Shown: positions 54,780 through 63,697, counted from the stretch's first letter. The stretch is 64,000 nt of DNA from Sphingobacterium arenae (GCF_014692505.1 NZ_JACNYK010000001.1:1435922-1499921), one strand, 5' to 3'. Notes: generated from the sequence alone by a model not told the origin. Made by a program: numbers and translations.

Positions 54780-55403
54780 TTATTTCTTTTCTTTCGCTTT
54801 TTTGTCTTGGTATTCCTTGTTTAACGCCGCTACTACTTCGGTGGTAATATCCTTTTTCTTTTCCGCATATAACACGGTAGGGTTGGAGACGGAGTAGGTT
54901 AATACTAATTCATAGCCTTTCTCTTCTGCATGTTTTTTCAAATACTCCGAGATCGTGTTATACACATTATTGAACTCAGTCGATTCATCCTGCGCAATCG
55001 AAGCGGAAGCATTTTGGTCTAGACGGCCCAATTCGTCTTGTTTACGAGCAAGTCTTTCTTCGGTAGCCTGGCGGTCAGAAGCACTCATGGTAGCCGCTTT
55101 TTGTTGATACTCAGCAACCTCACGTTGGAAGGCTTGTCCTTTACTTTGTAAATCACCTTGTGCTTTTTTGACCTTCGCTTCGAGCTTCGTTCTAACATCT
55201 TTGTAATATTCGTATTTTTCGGATAACGTATCAGCGTTTATATAAACGATTTTCTCTCCTTCGTTAGCGTTCGCTACCGATGCCGTCGAATCATTTGTCG
55301 TATTCGTGGCTCCGGTATTCGCATTTTGATTACAGGAAGCTATAGCCAAAACGGCGACTAACCCTAAAGATACGTTTGTTACAGTTTTAAGTAGTTTATT
55401 CAT
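54780..55403 (-). CDS. OmpH/Skp family lipoprotein
   Basis: 207 aa from the ATG at 55403 (MNKLLKTVTNVSLG), with lipobox VLAIASC. The mature part has a short Thr/Asn-rich linker, then the Skp pattern: a strand IVYINADTLSEKYEYYKDV, a long charged coiled coil (about 70-150, TKLEAKVKKAQGDLQSKG, ERLARKQDELGRLDQNAS), and a return segment with YELVLTYSVSNPTVLYAEKK. Skp proteins are periplasmic chaperones for outer-membrane proteins; here the protein is lipid-anchored, as is common in Bacteroidota. A TAGGTTTG box (minus, 55555-55562) would give a leader of about 150 nt. Confidence 0.88.
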   Translation of the reverse strand: MNKLLKTVTNVSLGLVAVLAIASCNQNANTGATNTTNDSTASVANANEGEKIVYINADTLSEKYEYYKDVRTKLEAKVKKAQGDLQSKGQAFQREVAEYQQKAATMSASDRQATEERLARKQDELGRLDQNASASIAQDESTEFNNVYNTISEYLKKHAEEKGYELVLTYSVSNPTVLYAEKKKDITTEVVAALNKEYQDKKAKEKK

Positions 55404-55691
55404 ATGTATATAACTTGTTTTTTTAATGGTCATATGGAATATCCAGTCATATTTGTGTACACTTTTATCGCGGACTGGTGGACATACTGCTTTGCCGTCA
55501 TTCGTGTACGTTTAGCCATCGTGGATATTTCATTCTAATATAGTTTTCAGAAAACAAACCTAAGATAAAAAATCAAATTTTAGAAGTTCTTTATTATTTC
55601 TTGGCGAAATAAGACGTTATAGCCAACAGAATCAACCTTGTTTTATCGTTATTTACGATTTTGATGAGGTCGATTGTATAGATATCATCTC

Positions 55692-55722
55692 TTGATTTTT
55701 AGGGAAAAAAATCGTATTTTTG
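55692..55722 (+). promoter_or_regulatory. Promoter of gyrB
   Basis: TTG (55692-55694), a 20-nt spacer and TATTTTTG (55715-55722), exact to the consensus, 33 nt before the ATG. The rest of the 352-base region between the Skp-like gene and gyrB shows only a CCAGTC / GACTGG pair near 55455-55490 and the minus-strand -7 box at 55555. Confidence 0.78.
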
Positions 55723-55755
55723 GATGTTAAACGATACTCATTTTAATTTAATTTC

Positions 55756-57714
55756 ATGAGCGAAGAAAATAAGAATTCATCAACGTACTCTGCAGACAAT
55801 ATTCAGGTATTAGAAGGTCTGGAAGCGGTACGTAAGAGACCTTCCATGTACATTGGCGATACGGGTGTTAAAGGTTTACATCATTTGGTTTATGAGGTGG
55901 TCGACAACTCTATTGACGAAGCGGTTGCGGGGTATTGTTCAGAAATTACAGTTACGATTCACAGTGACAATTCCATTTCTGTTAAGGATGACGGACGAGG
56001 TATTCCTACCGGTATCAACAGGAAAGAGAATAAATCGGCTCTGGAATTAGTGATGACCGTGTTGCATGCCGGGGGTAAATTTGATAAAGATACCTATAAA
56101 GTGTCTGGTGGTTTGCATGGTGTAGGGGTTTCTTGTGTAAACGCGCTGTCTACCCGTTTGTCTGCCGTGGTACATCGTGAGGGAAAGATTTTTCAACAAG
56201 AATATGAAAAAGGGAAACCTTTGTATGATGTGAAAGAAATTGGAGAAAGTGAAATCACGGGGACCATTGTCACTTTTCGGCCGGATCCCGATATTTTCAC
56301 GATGACGATTACGTACAACTACGATACATTGGCCAATCGTTTACGAGAGTTAGCATTTCTAAATAAAGGCATACGTTTATCGCTGATAGATGAGCGCGAG
56401 ATGAATGAAGATGGATCCCGTAAGTCGGATGAGTTTTTCTCGGAGGGTGGTTTGCGTGAATTTGTTAAATTTTTGGATGGAACGCGTCAGGCGCTTATTC
56501 CGGAACCGATATATGTAGAGGGTATCAAACAAGGGGTGCCTGTAGAACTCGCTCTGCAGTACAATGAGACGTATTCAGAAAACGTACACTCCTATGTCAA
56601 TAATATTAATACCATTGAAGGAGGGACACACGTAGCGGGTTTCCGACGGGGATTAACTCGTACGCTAAAAGCCTATGCGGATAAATCAGGTTTATTGAAA
56701 AACTTGAAGGTTGATATAACAGGCGATGATTTTCGGGAAGGTTTAACTGCGGTAGTATCCGTTAAGGTAGCCGAACCACAGTTTGAGGGACAAACCAAAA
56801 CAAAACTGGGAAATAACGAAGTGATGGGGGCTGTTGATATGGCTGTGGGGGAGATTTTGGGTATTTATCTAGAAGAAAACCCAAGGGAGGCAAAAACCAT
56901 TGTACAGAAAGTTGTCATAGCAGCCCAAGCACGTGCCGCTGCACGTAAAGCAAGAGAGCTGGTACAACGTAAAACCGTTATGGGAGGGTCTGGTCTTCCT
57001 GGTAAACTAGCAGATTGTTCAGATACTGACCCGGAAAAATGTGAGATTTTCTTCGTCGAGGGTGATTCGGCAGGTGGAACAGCTAAGCAAGGCCGTAATC
57101 GCCGTTTTCAAGCCATTATGCCTTTAAGGGGTAAAATCTTGAATGTTGAGAAAGCCATGGAACATAAGATTTATGAAAACGAGGAAATAAAAAATATGTT
57201 TACGGCGTTGGGCGTAAGTGTCGGGACTGCAGAAGATTCCAAAGCCCTGAATATAGAGAAATTACGTTATCACAAGATCATCATCATGACGGATGCCGAC
57301 GTCGATGGTTCACACATTGCAACGCTGATCTTGACTTTCTATTTCCGTTACATGAAAGAGCTGATAGAGAAGGGTTATGTATATATAGCAACACCACCGC
57401 TTTATCAGGTCAAGAAAGGGAAAGAGTCCGAGTACGCATGGAGTGAAGACCAGCGTCTGGCAGCTATCCAGCGTTTGAAAGGCACGGGAAAGGAAGATTC
57501 CGTCAGCGTGCAACGTTATAAGGGGCTTGGTGAAATGAATGCCGAACAGTTATGGCAAACCACTATGGATCCAGACCAGCGTACTTTACGCCAGGTGACC
57601 ATCGAAAATGCTGCGGAAAGCGATCGTATCTTCTCCATGTTGATGGGAGATGAAGTCGCTCCGAGACGAGAATTTATCGAAAGAAATGCGAAATACGCAA
57701 AAATTGACGTATAA
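55756..57714 (+). CDS. gyrB: DNA gyrase subunit B
   Basis: 652 aa type IIA topoisomerase subunit. N-terminal GHKL ATPase domain: EAVRKRPSMYIGDTGVKGLH, VVDNSIDEAVAGY, VKDDGRGIPTGIN, GGKFDKDTYKVSGGLHGVGV. Transducer domain, then TOPRIM with FFVEGDSAGGTAKQGRNR and MTDADVDGSHIATL, and the C-terminal QRYKGLGEMNAEQLWQTTMD. Length about 650 aa means it lacks the extra domain of the 804-aa E. coli GyrB, as is usual in Bacteroidota. With GyrA it supercoils DNA. ParE is the alternative, but RKTVMGGSGLPGKLADCSD fits GyrB as well; GyrB is favoured. Confidence 0.94.
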   Translation: MSEENKNSSTYSADNIQVLEGLEAVRKRPSMYIGDTGVKGLHHLVYEVVDNSIDEAVAGYCSEITVTIHSDNSISVKDDGRGIPTGINRKENKSALELVMTVLHAGGKFDKDTYKVSGGLHGVGVSCVNALSTRLSAVVHREGKIFQQEYEKGKPLYDVKEIGESEITGTIVTFRPDPDIFTMTITYNYDTLANRLRELAFLNKGIRLSLIDEREMNEDGSRKSDEFFSEGGLREFVKFLDGTRQALIPEPIYVEGIKQGVPVELALQYNETYSENVHSYVNNINTIEGGTHVAGFRRGLTRTLKAYADKSGLLKNLKVDITGDDFREGLTAVVSVKVAEPQFEGQTKTKLGNNEVMGAVDMAVGEILGIYLEENPREAKTIVQKVVIAAQARAAARKARELVQRKTVMGGSGLPGKLADCSDTDPEKCEIFFVEGDSAGGTAKQGRNRRFQAIMPLRGKILNVEKAMEHKIYENEEIKNMFTALGVSVGTAEDSKALNIEKLRYHKIIIMTDADVDGSHIATLILTFYFRYMKELIEKGYVYIATPPLYQVKKGKESEYAWSEDQRLAAIQRLKGTGKEDSVSVQRYKGLGEMNAEQLWQTTMDPDQRTLRQVTIENAAESDRIFSMLMGDEVAPRREFIERNAKYAKIDV

Positions 57715-57732
57715 CACATAGGTTGATGCACG

Positions 57733-57763
57733 ATCCCGATCTAAACCAGATCGGGATTTTTTT
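57733..57763. terminator. Terminator between gyrB and the convergent regulator
   Basis: Stem ATCCCGATCT / AGATCGGGAT (57733-57742 with 57748-57757), an AAACC loop and a run of T. The regulator on the minus strand ends 6 nt downstream. Confidence 0.9.
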
Positions 57764-57768
57764 ATATA

Positions 57769-58386
57769 CTATATCAGTTTCTGTTCGATAGCCATTTTAA
57801 CCAATACGGCTGTGTTTTTTGCACCCAGTTTTAATAGGAGGTTTTTCCGGTAACCACGGATTGTTTCCGGACTTAAAAAGATTTGGTCAGCAATTTCTGT
57901 ATTGGTCAAGCCTTCTGAAATAAGACGAAGCAGTTCTCGTTCCCGCGGGCTTAGCCAGATGTTTTTTTCTGAAGGCCGTTTCATCAACAAGTCTATCTCA
58001 TGGCAAAGAAACGTTCCACCGGCAGCAACGACTTCTATCCCCATCAATACTTCATCCGCCATCGCGTTCTTAATGAGATATCCAGAAGCACCGTTATCTA
58101 ACATTTGCCGAACAATGGCATATTCATTATGTGTCGTTAGTGCCAATACCTTGATTTTGGGGAATTGTTCTTTTATTTCCTTGCAAAAATCCAGTCCACT
58201 CGTATCAGGCAAACCTACGTCCAACAATAGAATATCTGGTTTCCAAAAACCAAGGGATAATCGACACTCCGTGGCGCTATGCGCTACACCAACAACCTGA
58301 GCTATACCAGAATCTTGAATAAGACTCTGTAACCCCTCCGTTAGGATTTTGTGATCGTCTACAATAGCTACGTTAATCATTTTCAT
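57769..58386 (-). CDS. NarL/FixJ-type response regulator
   Basis: 205 aa starting at 58386 (MKMINVAIVDDHKIL); an ATG at 58380 is possible. Receiver: Asp pair in IVDDHK, phosphoacceptor Asp in ILLLDVGLPDTSG (about 56), TTHNEY and Lys in GYLIKNAM. LuxR-type HTH: LSPRERELLRLISEGLTNTE and SPETIRGYRKNLLLKLGAKN. Its start overlaps the stop of the upstream histidine kinase (ATGA-type overlap of 4 nt), so the two are translationally coupled and form a two-component pair. Confidence 0.94.
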   Translation of the reverse strand: MKMINVAIVDDHKILTEGLQSLIQDSGIAQVVGVAHSATECRLSLGFWKPDILLLDVGLPDTSGLDFCKEIKEQFPKIKVLALTTHNEYAIVRQMLDNGASGYLIKNAMADEVLMGIEVVAAGGTFLCHEIDLLMKRPSEKNIWLSPRERELLRLISEGLTNTEIADQIFLSPETIRGYRKNLLLKLGAKNTAVLVKMAIEQKLI

Positions 58387-60365
58387 TTTCTGTTCTCTCC
58401 CCGAGCTTCATCCTTTTGTGTATGGTCCAACTCGACATGAATTTCCGTGCCCTGCTCAGAAGAATAGATATTCATCTTCCCTTGAAAGGCCTCCACCCGT
58501 TGCTGTACATTCTGTAAGCCCATCCCTTTTGCAATCTTTTTCTGATCGAAGCCCTTACCATCATCTTGCACCGTAAAAGAGATTCGATTTTCTTCCTGCA
58601 CCAGCTGCACGTGGATATGGTTAGCTTCAGCGTGCTTGAGCGCATTATTAACCAGCTCATGGATACAACGGTAGATCATAATTTCTAATTTTTCCGGCAA
58701 CCGGGTTTCATCACCAAAGTAGTGAAAATCAGCTGTAGAAATCGCCATGCAGAAATCGGTCAAGGAAGTCTTTAAACCGTAACGCAGTAATGATTCTGGC
58801 ATCATGTGATGGGCTACGCGCCGCAGTTCCTGTATGGAATCATCCAGCATACCAAGAGCTTTTTGAAAGCGAGATACATCAATGGTTTCCAATACGGCTG
58901 CCTCTCCCTTCATCTGAGGCAGATTAAATTTTACCAACGATAACATACTACCTAAACCATCATGGAGATCTTTCGCCAGGCGAGTTCGTTCTGCCGCCTC
59001 ACCATCCAAGGTGGCCTGTACAGCCACCAATTGCTTCTCTTGTTCCAGTCGTTGAGATTCTTTCTCGGCAAGTTTTCTTTTGGAAACGGCCAAACGATAG
59101 CGGATGAATGCAAAGGCAAGTGCGATGAGAAATATAGTCGCCCCAGCAACACCTAGTAAAATATAAAGCTTTCGTTGTTTTTCTAACCCTGCTATTTTGA
59201 GTTCTTTTTTCTCCGTTTGATATGTTGTTTCCAAAAACGAAGTTTGTTGTTGACTTGCTTCATTATAGAGCGTATCTTTAAGTGTATACGCTTGCAACAG
59301 CTGCTGATAGGCCATTTCAAAATTTAGGTTGTTAGCACTCACTTGTGCCCCGACCGATAACGCGATTTCTTTTTTATCTTTTGATTGCAACTGTTCGGCT
59401 AACTGTAAAGTTTTTTTAGCCGCTAACCAAGCGTTTTCATATTGTTCATTTTGTAAGTAAGCCTCCGATAGTGCAGCGTTTTGCCGCATGAGCTCCCATT
59501 CATCGCCTATCGATTCCGCTAATTCTGTGGCCTTCTCGTATTCTACCACGGCTGATAGATAGTCTTTTTTATATTTCATAAGATAGGTGCCGTAATTTAA
59601 GTGATACAACAATATCTTATAGGGGTCATTGTAACGCTCTCCATATTCTAAAACTTTGTTTAGCAAAGGAATTATTTCGTGGTATTTGTCTTGCTGTAAT
59701 AAGGCATCTGACAACGCAATGCTCCCGGTCGCTTCCATAAAACTATCATTGATTTGCTGCGCGTGCGAAATGCATTCGCGGGCGTACTTTTCTGCTTTTT
59801 GGTTATCTTTAACAAGGGCATACATGGTCGAGATATTGTTCAGGGTATACGCATAAAATTTTGTGTTTTCAACTTCGTCAAATAATTTCAACGCCTGAAT
59901 ATAATCATCAATTGCGCCTGCGTATTCCCCTTTTACTTGTTGGATTGTGCCGAAATTATGAAAAACCATCGCAAGGCCTTCAACAGCCTCTTTTTGGTTC
60001 AACGAACGGAAGAGTTGTTGTGCTTTTCCAAAACAATAAATAGCCGAATCGTAATCTGCTTTTATCTGAAAATAGCAAACTCCCATAAATTGATAGCTTT
60101 GTGCGAGTTCTAGCGGAACTCTTTGTCTTTTTGCAATAGAAAGCGTTTTCTTTGCAAGATTGAAGGTTTCCGTAGGGTGGCTATAAACTCGTTTTTTTTC
60201 CGTTTCTAATAGCGTTGTTATATTCAATTTCCCCTGACTATCCGTATGCTCCAAAATCAAGGAGTCTATATATTGTCCTAGTGAGTTCAATGGCAAACTA
60301 AATCCCAAGAGAATTATGAGCCATGGCCAGAATTGATTTGTCGTTTTATATACATGTCTTTTCAT
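58383..60365 (-). CDS. TPR-containing membrane sensor histidine kinase (HisKA_3)
   Basis: 660 aa from the ATG at 60365. N-terminal signal segment (FWPWLIILLGFSLPLNSLG), TPR repeats in the periplasm (about 50-380, e.g. YDSAIYCFGKAQQLFRSL and YAGAIDDYIQALKLF), one membrane helix (LYILLGVAGATIFLIALAFA), a coiled coil, and HisKA_3 with the phospho-His in RLAKDLHDGLGSMLSLVKF (about 470), then HATPase with VQDDGKGFDQKK and GMGLQNVQQRVEA. A -7 box TACCTTTG (minus, 60412-60419) lies 46 nt upstream. It pairs with the LuxR-type regulator downstream. The small outer-membrane protein gene is transcribed divergently from it. Confidence 0.93.
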   Translation of the reverse strand: MKRHVYKTTNQFWPWLIILLGFSLPLNSLGQYIDSLILEHTDSQGKLNITTLLETEKKRVYSHPTETFNLAKKTLSIAKRQRVPLELAQSYQFMGVCYFQIKADYDSAIYCFGKAQQLFRSLNQKEAVEGLAMVFHNFGTIQQVKGEYAGAIDDYIQALKLFDEVENTKFYAYTLNNISTMYALVKDNQKAEKYARECISHAQQINDSFMEATGSIALSDALLQQDKYHEIIPLLNKVLEYGERYNDPYKILLYHLNYGTYLMKYKKDYLSAVVEYEKATELAESIGDEWELMRQNAALSEAYLQNEQYENAWLAAKKTLQLAEQLQSKDKKEIALSVGAQVSANNLNFEMAYQQLLQAYTLKDTLYNEASQQQTSFLETTYQTEKKELKIAGLEKQRKLYILLGVAGATIFLIALAFAFIRYRLAVSKRKLAEKESQRLEQEKQLVAVQATLDGEAAERTRLAKDLHDGLGSMLSLVKFNLPQMKGEAAVLETIDVSRFQKALGMLDDSIQELRRVAHHMMPESLLRYGLKTSLTDFCMAISTADFHYFGDETRLPEKLEIMIYRCIHELVNNALKHAEANHIHVQLVQEENRISFTVQDDGKGFDQKKIAKGMGLQNVQQRVEAFQGKMNIYSSEQGTEIHVELDHTQKDEARGENRK

Positions 60366-60440
60366 CAACCTATCTATAAAGGGTTATCCATTTGTGTTAG
60401 TTTAATGATAACAAAGGTAACGCATTTACCATGAATAAAA

Positions 60441-60456
60441 ACCCCCTTTTGGGGGT
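60441..60456. other. GC-rich hairpin between divergent genes
   Basis: Six-bp palindrome ACCCCC / GGGGGT with a TTTT loop. On the minus strand it is followed by TTTTTAT and looks like a terminator, but it lies upstream of the histidine kinase promoter. It may stop read-through or be a protein site. Confidence 0.4.
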
Positions 60457-60478
60457 AAGCTAGCTGTCCGACCTCTTA

Positions 60479-60619
60479 TAACTTTGCCTTTACCATATCG
60501 AGAGATGTGAAAAATTAAACAATAAAAAGCAGGCAGTGGACCGTAAGTCTCGAGTCGTTCTTCATCGATTAGTTAAAATTAGACTGCCTGTTAGGTTAAA
60601 CTCAGGCTTACGGTTTTTT
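60479..60619 (+). promoter_or_regulatory. Promoter and structured leader RNA before the outer-membrane protein gene
   Basis: A perfect -7 box TAACTTTG (60479-60486) is followed by a leader of about 170 nt. Two long stems interleave: A (60528-60537, GCAGGCAGT region) with A' (60583-60592), and B (60540-60550, ACCGTAAG) with B' (60604-60614, CTTACGGT). The order A-B-A'-B' is that of a pseudoknot or of alternative folds. B' is followed by six T, as in an intrinsic terminator, 44 nt before the ATG. Together this suggests a conditional terminator or riboswitch-like element. No known class is recognised. Confidence 0.5.
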
Positions 60620-60662
60620 AGATATGGCAACAATACTTTATAACAAATAACAATTAACAAAA

Positions 60663-61202
60663 ATGAAAAAATCAATCTTTATTCTTCTGGCTATTTTTAT
60701 GGCCGTAGCTGCGGAGGCGCAGCCATTTCAAAAAGGAACGACTACTGCCAATATTGGTGTGGGGCTAGGAACCGCACTTGGCGGGCTTGGTAAGGCACGT
60801 CCTGCTATTAGCGCCTCGATTGACCATGGGGTTTGGGATGTCGGTGGACCCGGAATTATTAGTTTAGGCGGCTATGTCGGTAATACCGGTTACAAATACG
60901 CAAGCGGTAATTATACCTACAAATGGAATTATATCGTAGTCGGGGCACGCGGAGCCTACCACTACAACGGGTTCACCTCAGTTCCTAAATTGGATGTGTA
61001 TGGCGGCGTCATGCTCGGCTATAATATCGTTAAATATTCGTCCGATGGCGATGATATGTCCATGGCCAATAGCTACGGTAGTGGTATGGGATTCAGTGGG
61101 TTTTTAGGTGGTCGATGGTTCTTCAGCAACAGCATGGGTGTCTATGCCGAATTAGGATATGGTGTGTCTGTCTTGAATGCAGGTTTAACATTCAAGTTCT
61201 AA
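60663..61202 (+). CDS. Small outer-membrane beta-barrel protein, unknown function
   Basis: 179 aa. Signal peptide with cleavage near AAEAQ (about residues 1-19). The mature part alternates hydrophobic and polar residues with many Gly, Tyr and aromatic residues (TTANIGVGLGTALGGLG, NYTYKWNYIVVGARGAYHYN, FLGGRWFFSNSMGVYAELGY) and ends in TFKF, a C-terminal beta-signal. This is the pattern of 8-stranded OMP-type barrels. No enzyme motif. It is transcribed divergently from a TPR histidine kinase and has a long structured leader. Confidence 0.78.
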   Translation: MKKSIFILLAIFMAVAAEAQPFQKGTTTANIGVGLGTALGGLGKARPAISASIDHGVWDVGGPGIISLGGYVGNTGYKYASGNYTYKWNYIVVGARGAYHYNGFTSVPKLDVYGGVMLGYNIVKYSSDGDDMSMANSYGSGMGFSGFLGGRWFFSNSMGVYAELGYGVSVLNAGLTFKF

Positions 61203-61217
61203 TAAAGGTTATAATAG

Positions 61218-61248
61218 AAAGCCCCGATGGATTTCCAATCGGGGCTTT
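61218..61248. terminator. Bidirectional terminator between the OMP gene and rpsA
   Basis: Stem AAAGCCCCGAT / ATCGGGGCTTT (61218-61228 with 61238-61248). The flanks are A-rich and T-rich, so it works for both convergent genes. Confidence 0.88.
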
Positions 61249-61271
61249 TGAAGTATAAAGATCAATCTAAA

Positions 61272-63206
61272 TTATTTAGATTTCTTTTCGTCACCTTCCA
61301 TTTGCTGTTTTAATTGTGCAAGAACATCTAAGTCACCTAATGTAGATTTCTCAACAGAGTCTTTTACTTTTTTCACAGCTGAATTAGCCGCTTTGGCTTC
61401 TTTTTTACGGTTATTGAATTCTTCGATGCGAGCTTCTGATTTTTTGTCCTCCCAAATACGTGAGTGAGAGATAACCAAACGCTTGTTCTCTTTGTTGAAT
61501 TCGATGATTTTAAACTCAGTAACTTCGTCAACTTTCAATGGGTTACCGTCTTCTTTGATAGAGTGTTTGTTAGGGCAGAAGCCTTCAACACCATATTGTA
61601 ATGCAACGATATCACCTTTGTCACCAACTTTGATTACTGTACCTTCGTGGATAGAACCTTCTGTAAAGATGGTTTCAAATGTATCCCAAGGGTTTTCCTC
61701 CAATTGTTTGTGTCCCAGAGAAAGTTTACGATTTTCTTCATCAAGCTCTAAAACAACAACCTCTAATGTTTCACCTACTTTAGTGAATTCGTTAGGGTGG
61801 TTGATTTTCTTAGACCAAGAAAGATCAGAGATATGGATTAAACCATCTATACCATCTTCTAGCTCTACAAACACGCCGAAGTTGGTCATGTTTTTAACAA
61901 CAGCAGATTGCTTAGATCCGATTGGGTAGCGCTCTGTGATGTTTTTCCAAGGATCCGGTGTCAATTGTTTAATACCTAAGCTCATCTTCCGTTCTTCACG
62001 GTCTAATGTTAAGATTTCTGCTTCGATTTCATCGCCTACTTTCAAGAATTCTTGTGGAGAACGTAAGTTTTGAGACCAAGACATTTCCGATACGTGAATT
62101 AAGCCTTCTACTCCAGGAATGATTTCAAGGAATGCACCATAGTCTGCTACGGTAACAATTTTTCCTTTTACTTTAGAACCAACAGCTAGTTCCGTATCTA
62201 AAGATTCCCAAGGATGCTCTGATAGTTGTTTAAGACCTAAAGCGATACGTTTTTTCTCATCGTCAAAATCTAATACAACCACGTTGATTGTTTGATCTAA
62301 AGCCAAGACTTCTTTCGGATGTTCAATACGGCCCCAAGAAATATCTGTAATGTGAAGTAAACCGTCAACACCACCTAGATCGATGAACACACCGAAATCT
62401 GTAATGTTTTTAACAGTACCTTCCAATACTTGTCCTTTTTCTAACTTAGCAACGATTTCAGATTTTTGGTTTTCTAGGTCGTCTTCAATTAATACTTTGT
62501 GTGATACAACAACGTTTTTAAACTCATGGTTGATCTTAACCACTTTGAATTCCATCGTTTTACCGACGTATACGTCGTAGTCACGGATAGGTTTGATGTC
62601 GATTTGTGAACCCGGCAAGAAAGCTTCTACACCTTTGATGTCCACAATTAAACCACCTTTTGTACGAGATTTAACGAAACCGTCAATGATAGCATCGTTT
62701 TCCAATGCCTCGTTGATGGCCTCCCATGATTTTTGTGTTTTAGCACGTTTGCGTGATAATACGAGTTGACCATTTGCATCTTCTTGCGATTCTACAAACA
62801 CATCTACTTTATCACCAGGTTTCAAGTCAGGTAAGTCGCGGAACTCCGAGGATGCTACAAGGCCGTCTGATTTGAAGCCTACGTTCAATACAACATCTTT
62901 GTTATTGATCGATACAACGATACCTTCAATAATTTCACCTTGGTTGATTTGATTGAACGTTCCAGCGTACTGCTCTTCTAATTTAGCACGCTCTGCGTCA
63001 CTATAGTTACCGAACGCTTTTTCATCTAAATCCCAATCGAAGTCACCTTCTGGTGTGCTCCAAGTTGTAGACTTGATGTCGTCGATTAATTTTGAATCTG
63101 CTTCAGACTCGATTTCTTCAGTGTCTTTCACTACTTTAGTGTCAGCACCTTGTAGCTCTGCGTTTTTCGCCGCTAACTCTTTTTCTGCTTCTTGTTTTTT
63201 TGCCAT
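61272..63206 (-). CDS. rpsA: 30S ribosomal protein S1
   Basis: 644 aa starting MAKKQEAEKELAAKNAEL. Six S1 RNA-binding domains are visible, about residues 88-155, 175-240, 260-328, 345-413, 430-500 and 515-585 (e.g. QVLEGTVKNITDFGVFIDLG, GSKVKGKIVTVADYGAFLEI, SKQSAVVKNMTNFGVFVEL). It has an acidic N-terminal extension and a Lys-rich C-terminal tail. S1 binds mRNA leaders on the 30S subunit, which matters in a group with weak Shine-Dalgarno use. The leader holds a short hairpin and a promoter at 63246-63273. Confidence 0.96.
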   Translation of the reverse strand: MAKKQEAEKELAAKNAELQGADTKVVKDTEEIESEADSKLIDDIKSTTWSTPEGDFDWDLDEKAFGNYSDAERAKLEEQYAGTFNQINQGEIIEGIVVSINNKDVVLNVGFKSDGLVASSEFRDLPDLKPGDKVDVFVESQEDANGQLVLSRKRAKTQKSWEAINEALENDAIIDGFVKSRTKGGLIVDIKGVEAFLPGSQIDIKPIRDYDVYVGKTMEFKVVKINHEFKNVVVSHKVLIEDDLENQKSEIVAKLEKGQVLEGTVKNITDFGVFIDLGGVDGLLHITDISWGRIEHPKEVLALDQTINVVVLDFDDEKKRIALGLKQLSEHPWESLDTELAVGSKVKGKIVTVADYGAFLEIIPGVEGLIHVSEMSWSQNLRSPQEFLKVGDEIEAEILTLDREERKMSLGIKQLTPDPWKNITERYPIGSKQSAVVKNMTNFGVFVELEDGIDGLIHISDLSWSKKINHPNEFTKVGETLEVVVLELDEENRKLSLGHKQLEENPWDTFETIFTEGSIHEGTVIKVGDKGDIVALQYGVEGFCPNKHSIKEDGNPLKVDEVTEFKIIEFNKENKRLVISHSRIWEDKKSEARIEEFNNRKKEAKAANSAVKKVKDSVEKSTLGDLDVLAQLKQQMEGDEKKSK

Positions 63207-63226
63207 TAATTATTAATTCTCCTTTT

Positions 63227-63241
63227 CCTTGCGTTGCAAGG
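63227..63241 (-). other. Hairpin in the rpsA leader
   Basis: CCTTGC / GCAAGG palindrome with a 3-nt loop, directly upstream of AAAAGGAGAA, the likely ribosome-binding site, within the short 5' leader of rpsA. Its position suggests a possible role in rpsA autoregulation. Confidence 0.45.
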
Positions 63242-63245
63242 ACTG

Positions 63246-63273
63246 CAAAGATACGAAAAACTTTTATTTACAA
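63246..63273 (-). promoter_or_regulatory. Promoter of rpsA
   Basis: On the minus strand TTG (63271-63273), a 17-nt spacer and TATCTTTG (63246-63253), exact TAnnTTTG. The start codon lies 40 nt further. Confidence 0.68.
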
Positions 63274-63282
63274 TAGATTATA

Positions 63283-63687
63283 TTAAAAAAAAGGCTCCAT
63301 TTTTTCTTGGAAAATCTGCGGAGCGCGGCAGGGCCGATTCTTTTTCATATCAACGAAGACGAGTTGTGTATACCCTGTATTCAACAGTACGCCATCTTGG
63401 TTGTATATTTCATATTCAAACTGAATACGTACTAAAGGTTTTTCCTTAATAGAGGTTTTGATCGTGATCAGATCGTCGTATCGAGCGGGCTGATAATATT
63501 TACAAACCAGATCAGTAACGGGTAGCATGACGCCCATGTCTTCCAATTCCTTATAGGAAATTCCGGTGCTACGGAGCATTTCTGTACGTGCTACTTCATA
63601 GAACGCAGCGTAATTCCCGTAATACACATACCCCATATTATCTGTTTCTGCGTATCGTATGCGTAGGGTGGTTTCGTGTGTAAACAT
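63283..63687 (-). CDS. Hotdog-fold acyl-CoA thioesterase (YbgC/4HBT-like)
   Basis: 134 aa. The 4HBT signature is complete: LRIRYAETDNMGYVYYGNYA (Asp about residue 16), FYEVARTEMLRSTGISYKEL, and YDDLITIKTSIKEKPLVRIQ. It should hydrolyse an acyl-CoA thioester in the cytoplasm; the acyl group is unknown. It starts 10 nt after the mltG stop on the same strand, so the two are probably cotranscribed. Confidence 0.9.
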   Translation of the reverse strand: MFTHETTLRIRYAETDNMGYVYYGNYAAFYEVARTEMLRSTGISYKELEDMGVMLPVTDLVCKYYQPARYDDLITIKTSIKEKPLVRIQFEYEIYNQDGVLLNTGYTQLVFVDMKKNRPCRAPQIFQEKMEPFF

Positions 63688-63697
63688 ACTACTCCTG

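Noticed and set aside
52118..55755. Replication origin near rpmH-rnpA-gyrB
   Set aside because: This gene group is near oriC in some bacteria, but no dnaA or dnaN gene and no cluster of DnaA boxes with an AT-rich unwinding region is seen here.
60528..60614. Known riboswitch, SRP RNA or 6S RNA identity for the structured leader
   Set aside because: None of the conserved sequence motifs of these RNAs is recognisable; it is kept as an unknown structured leader.
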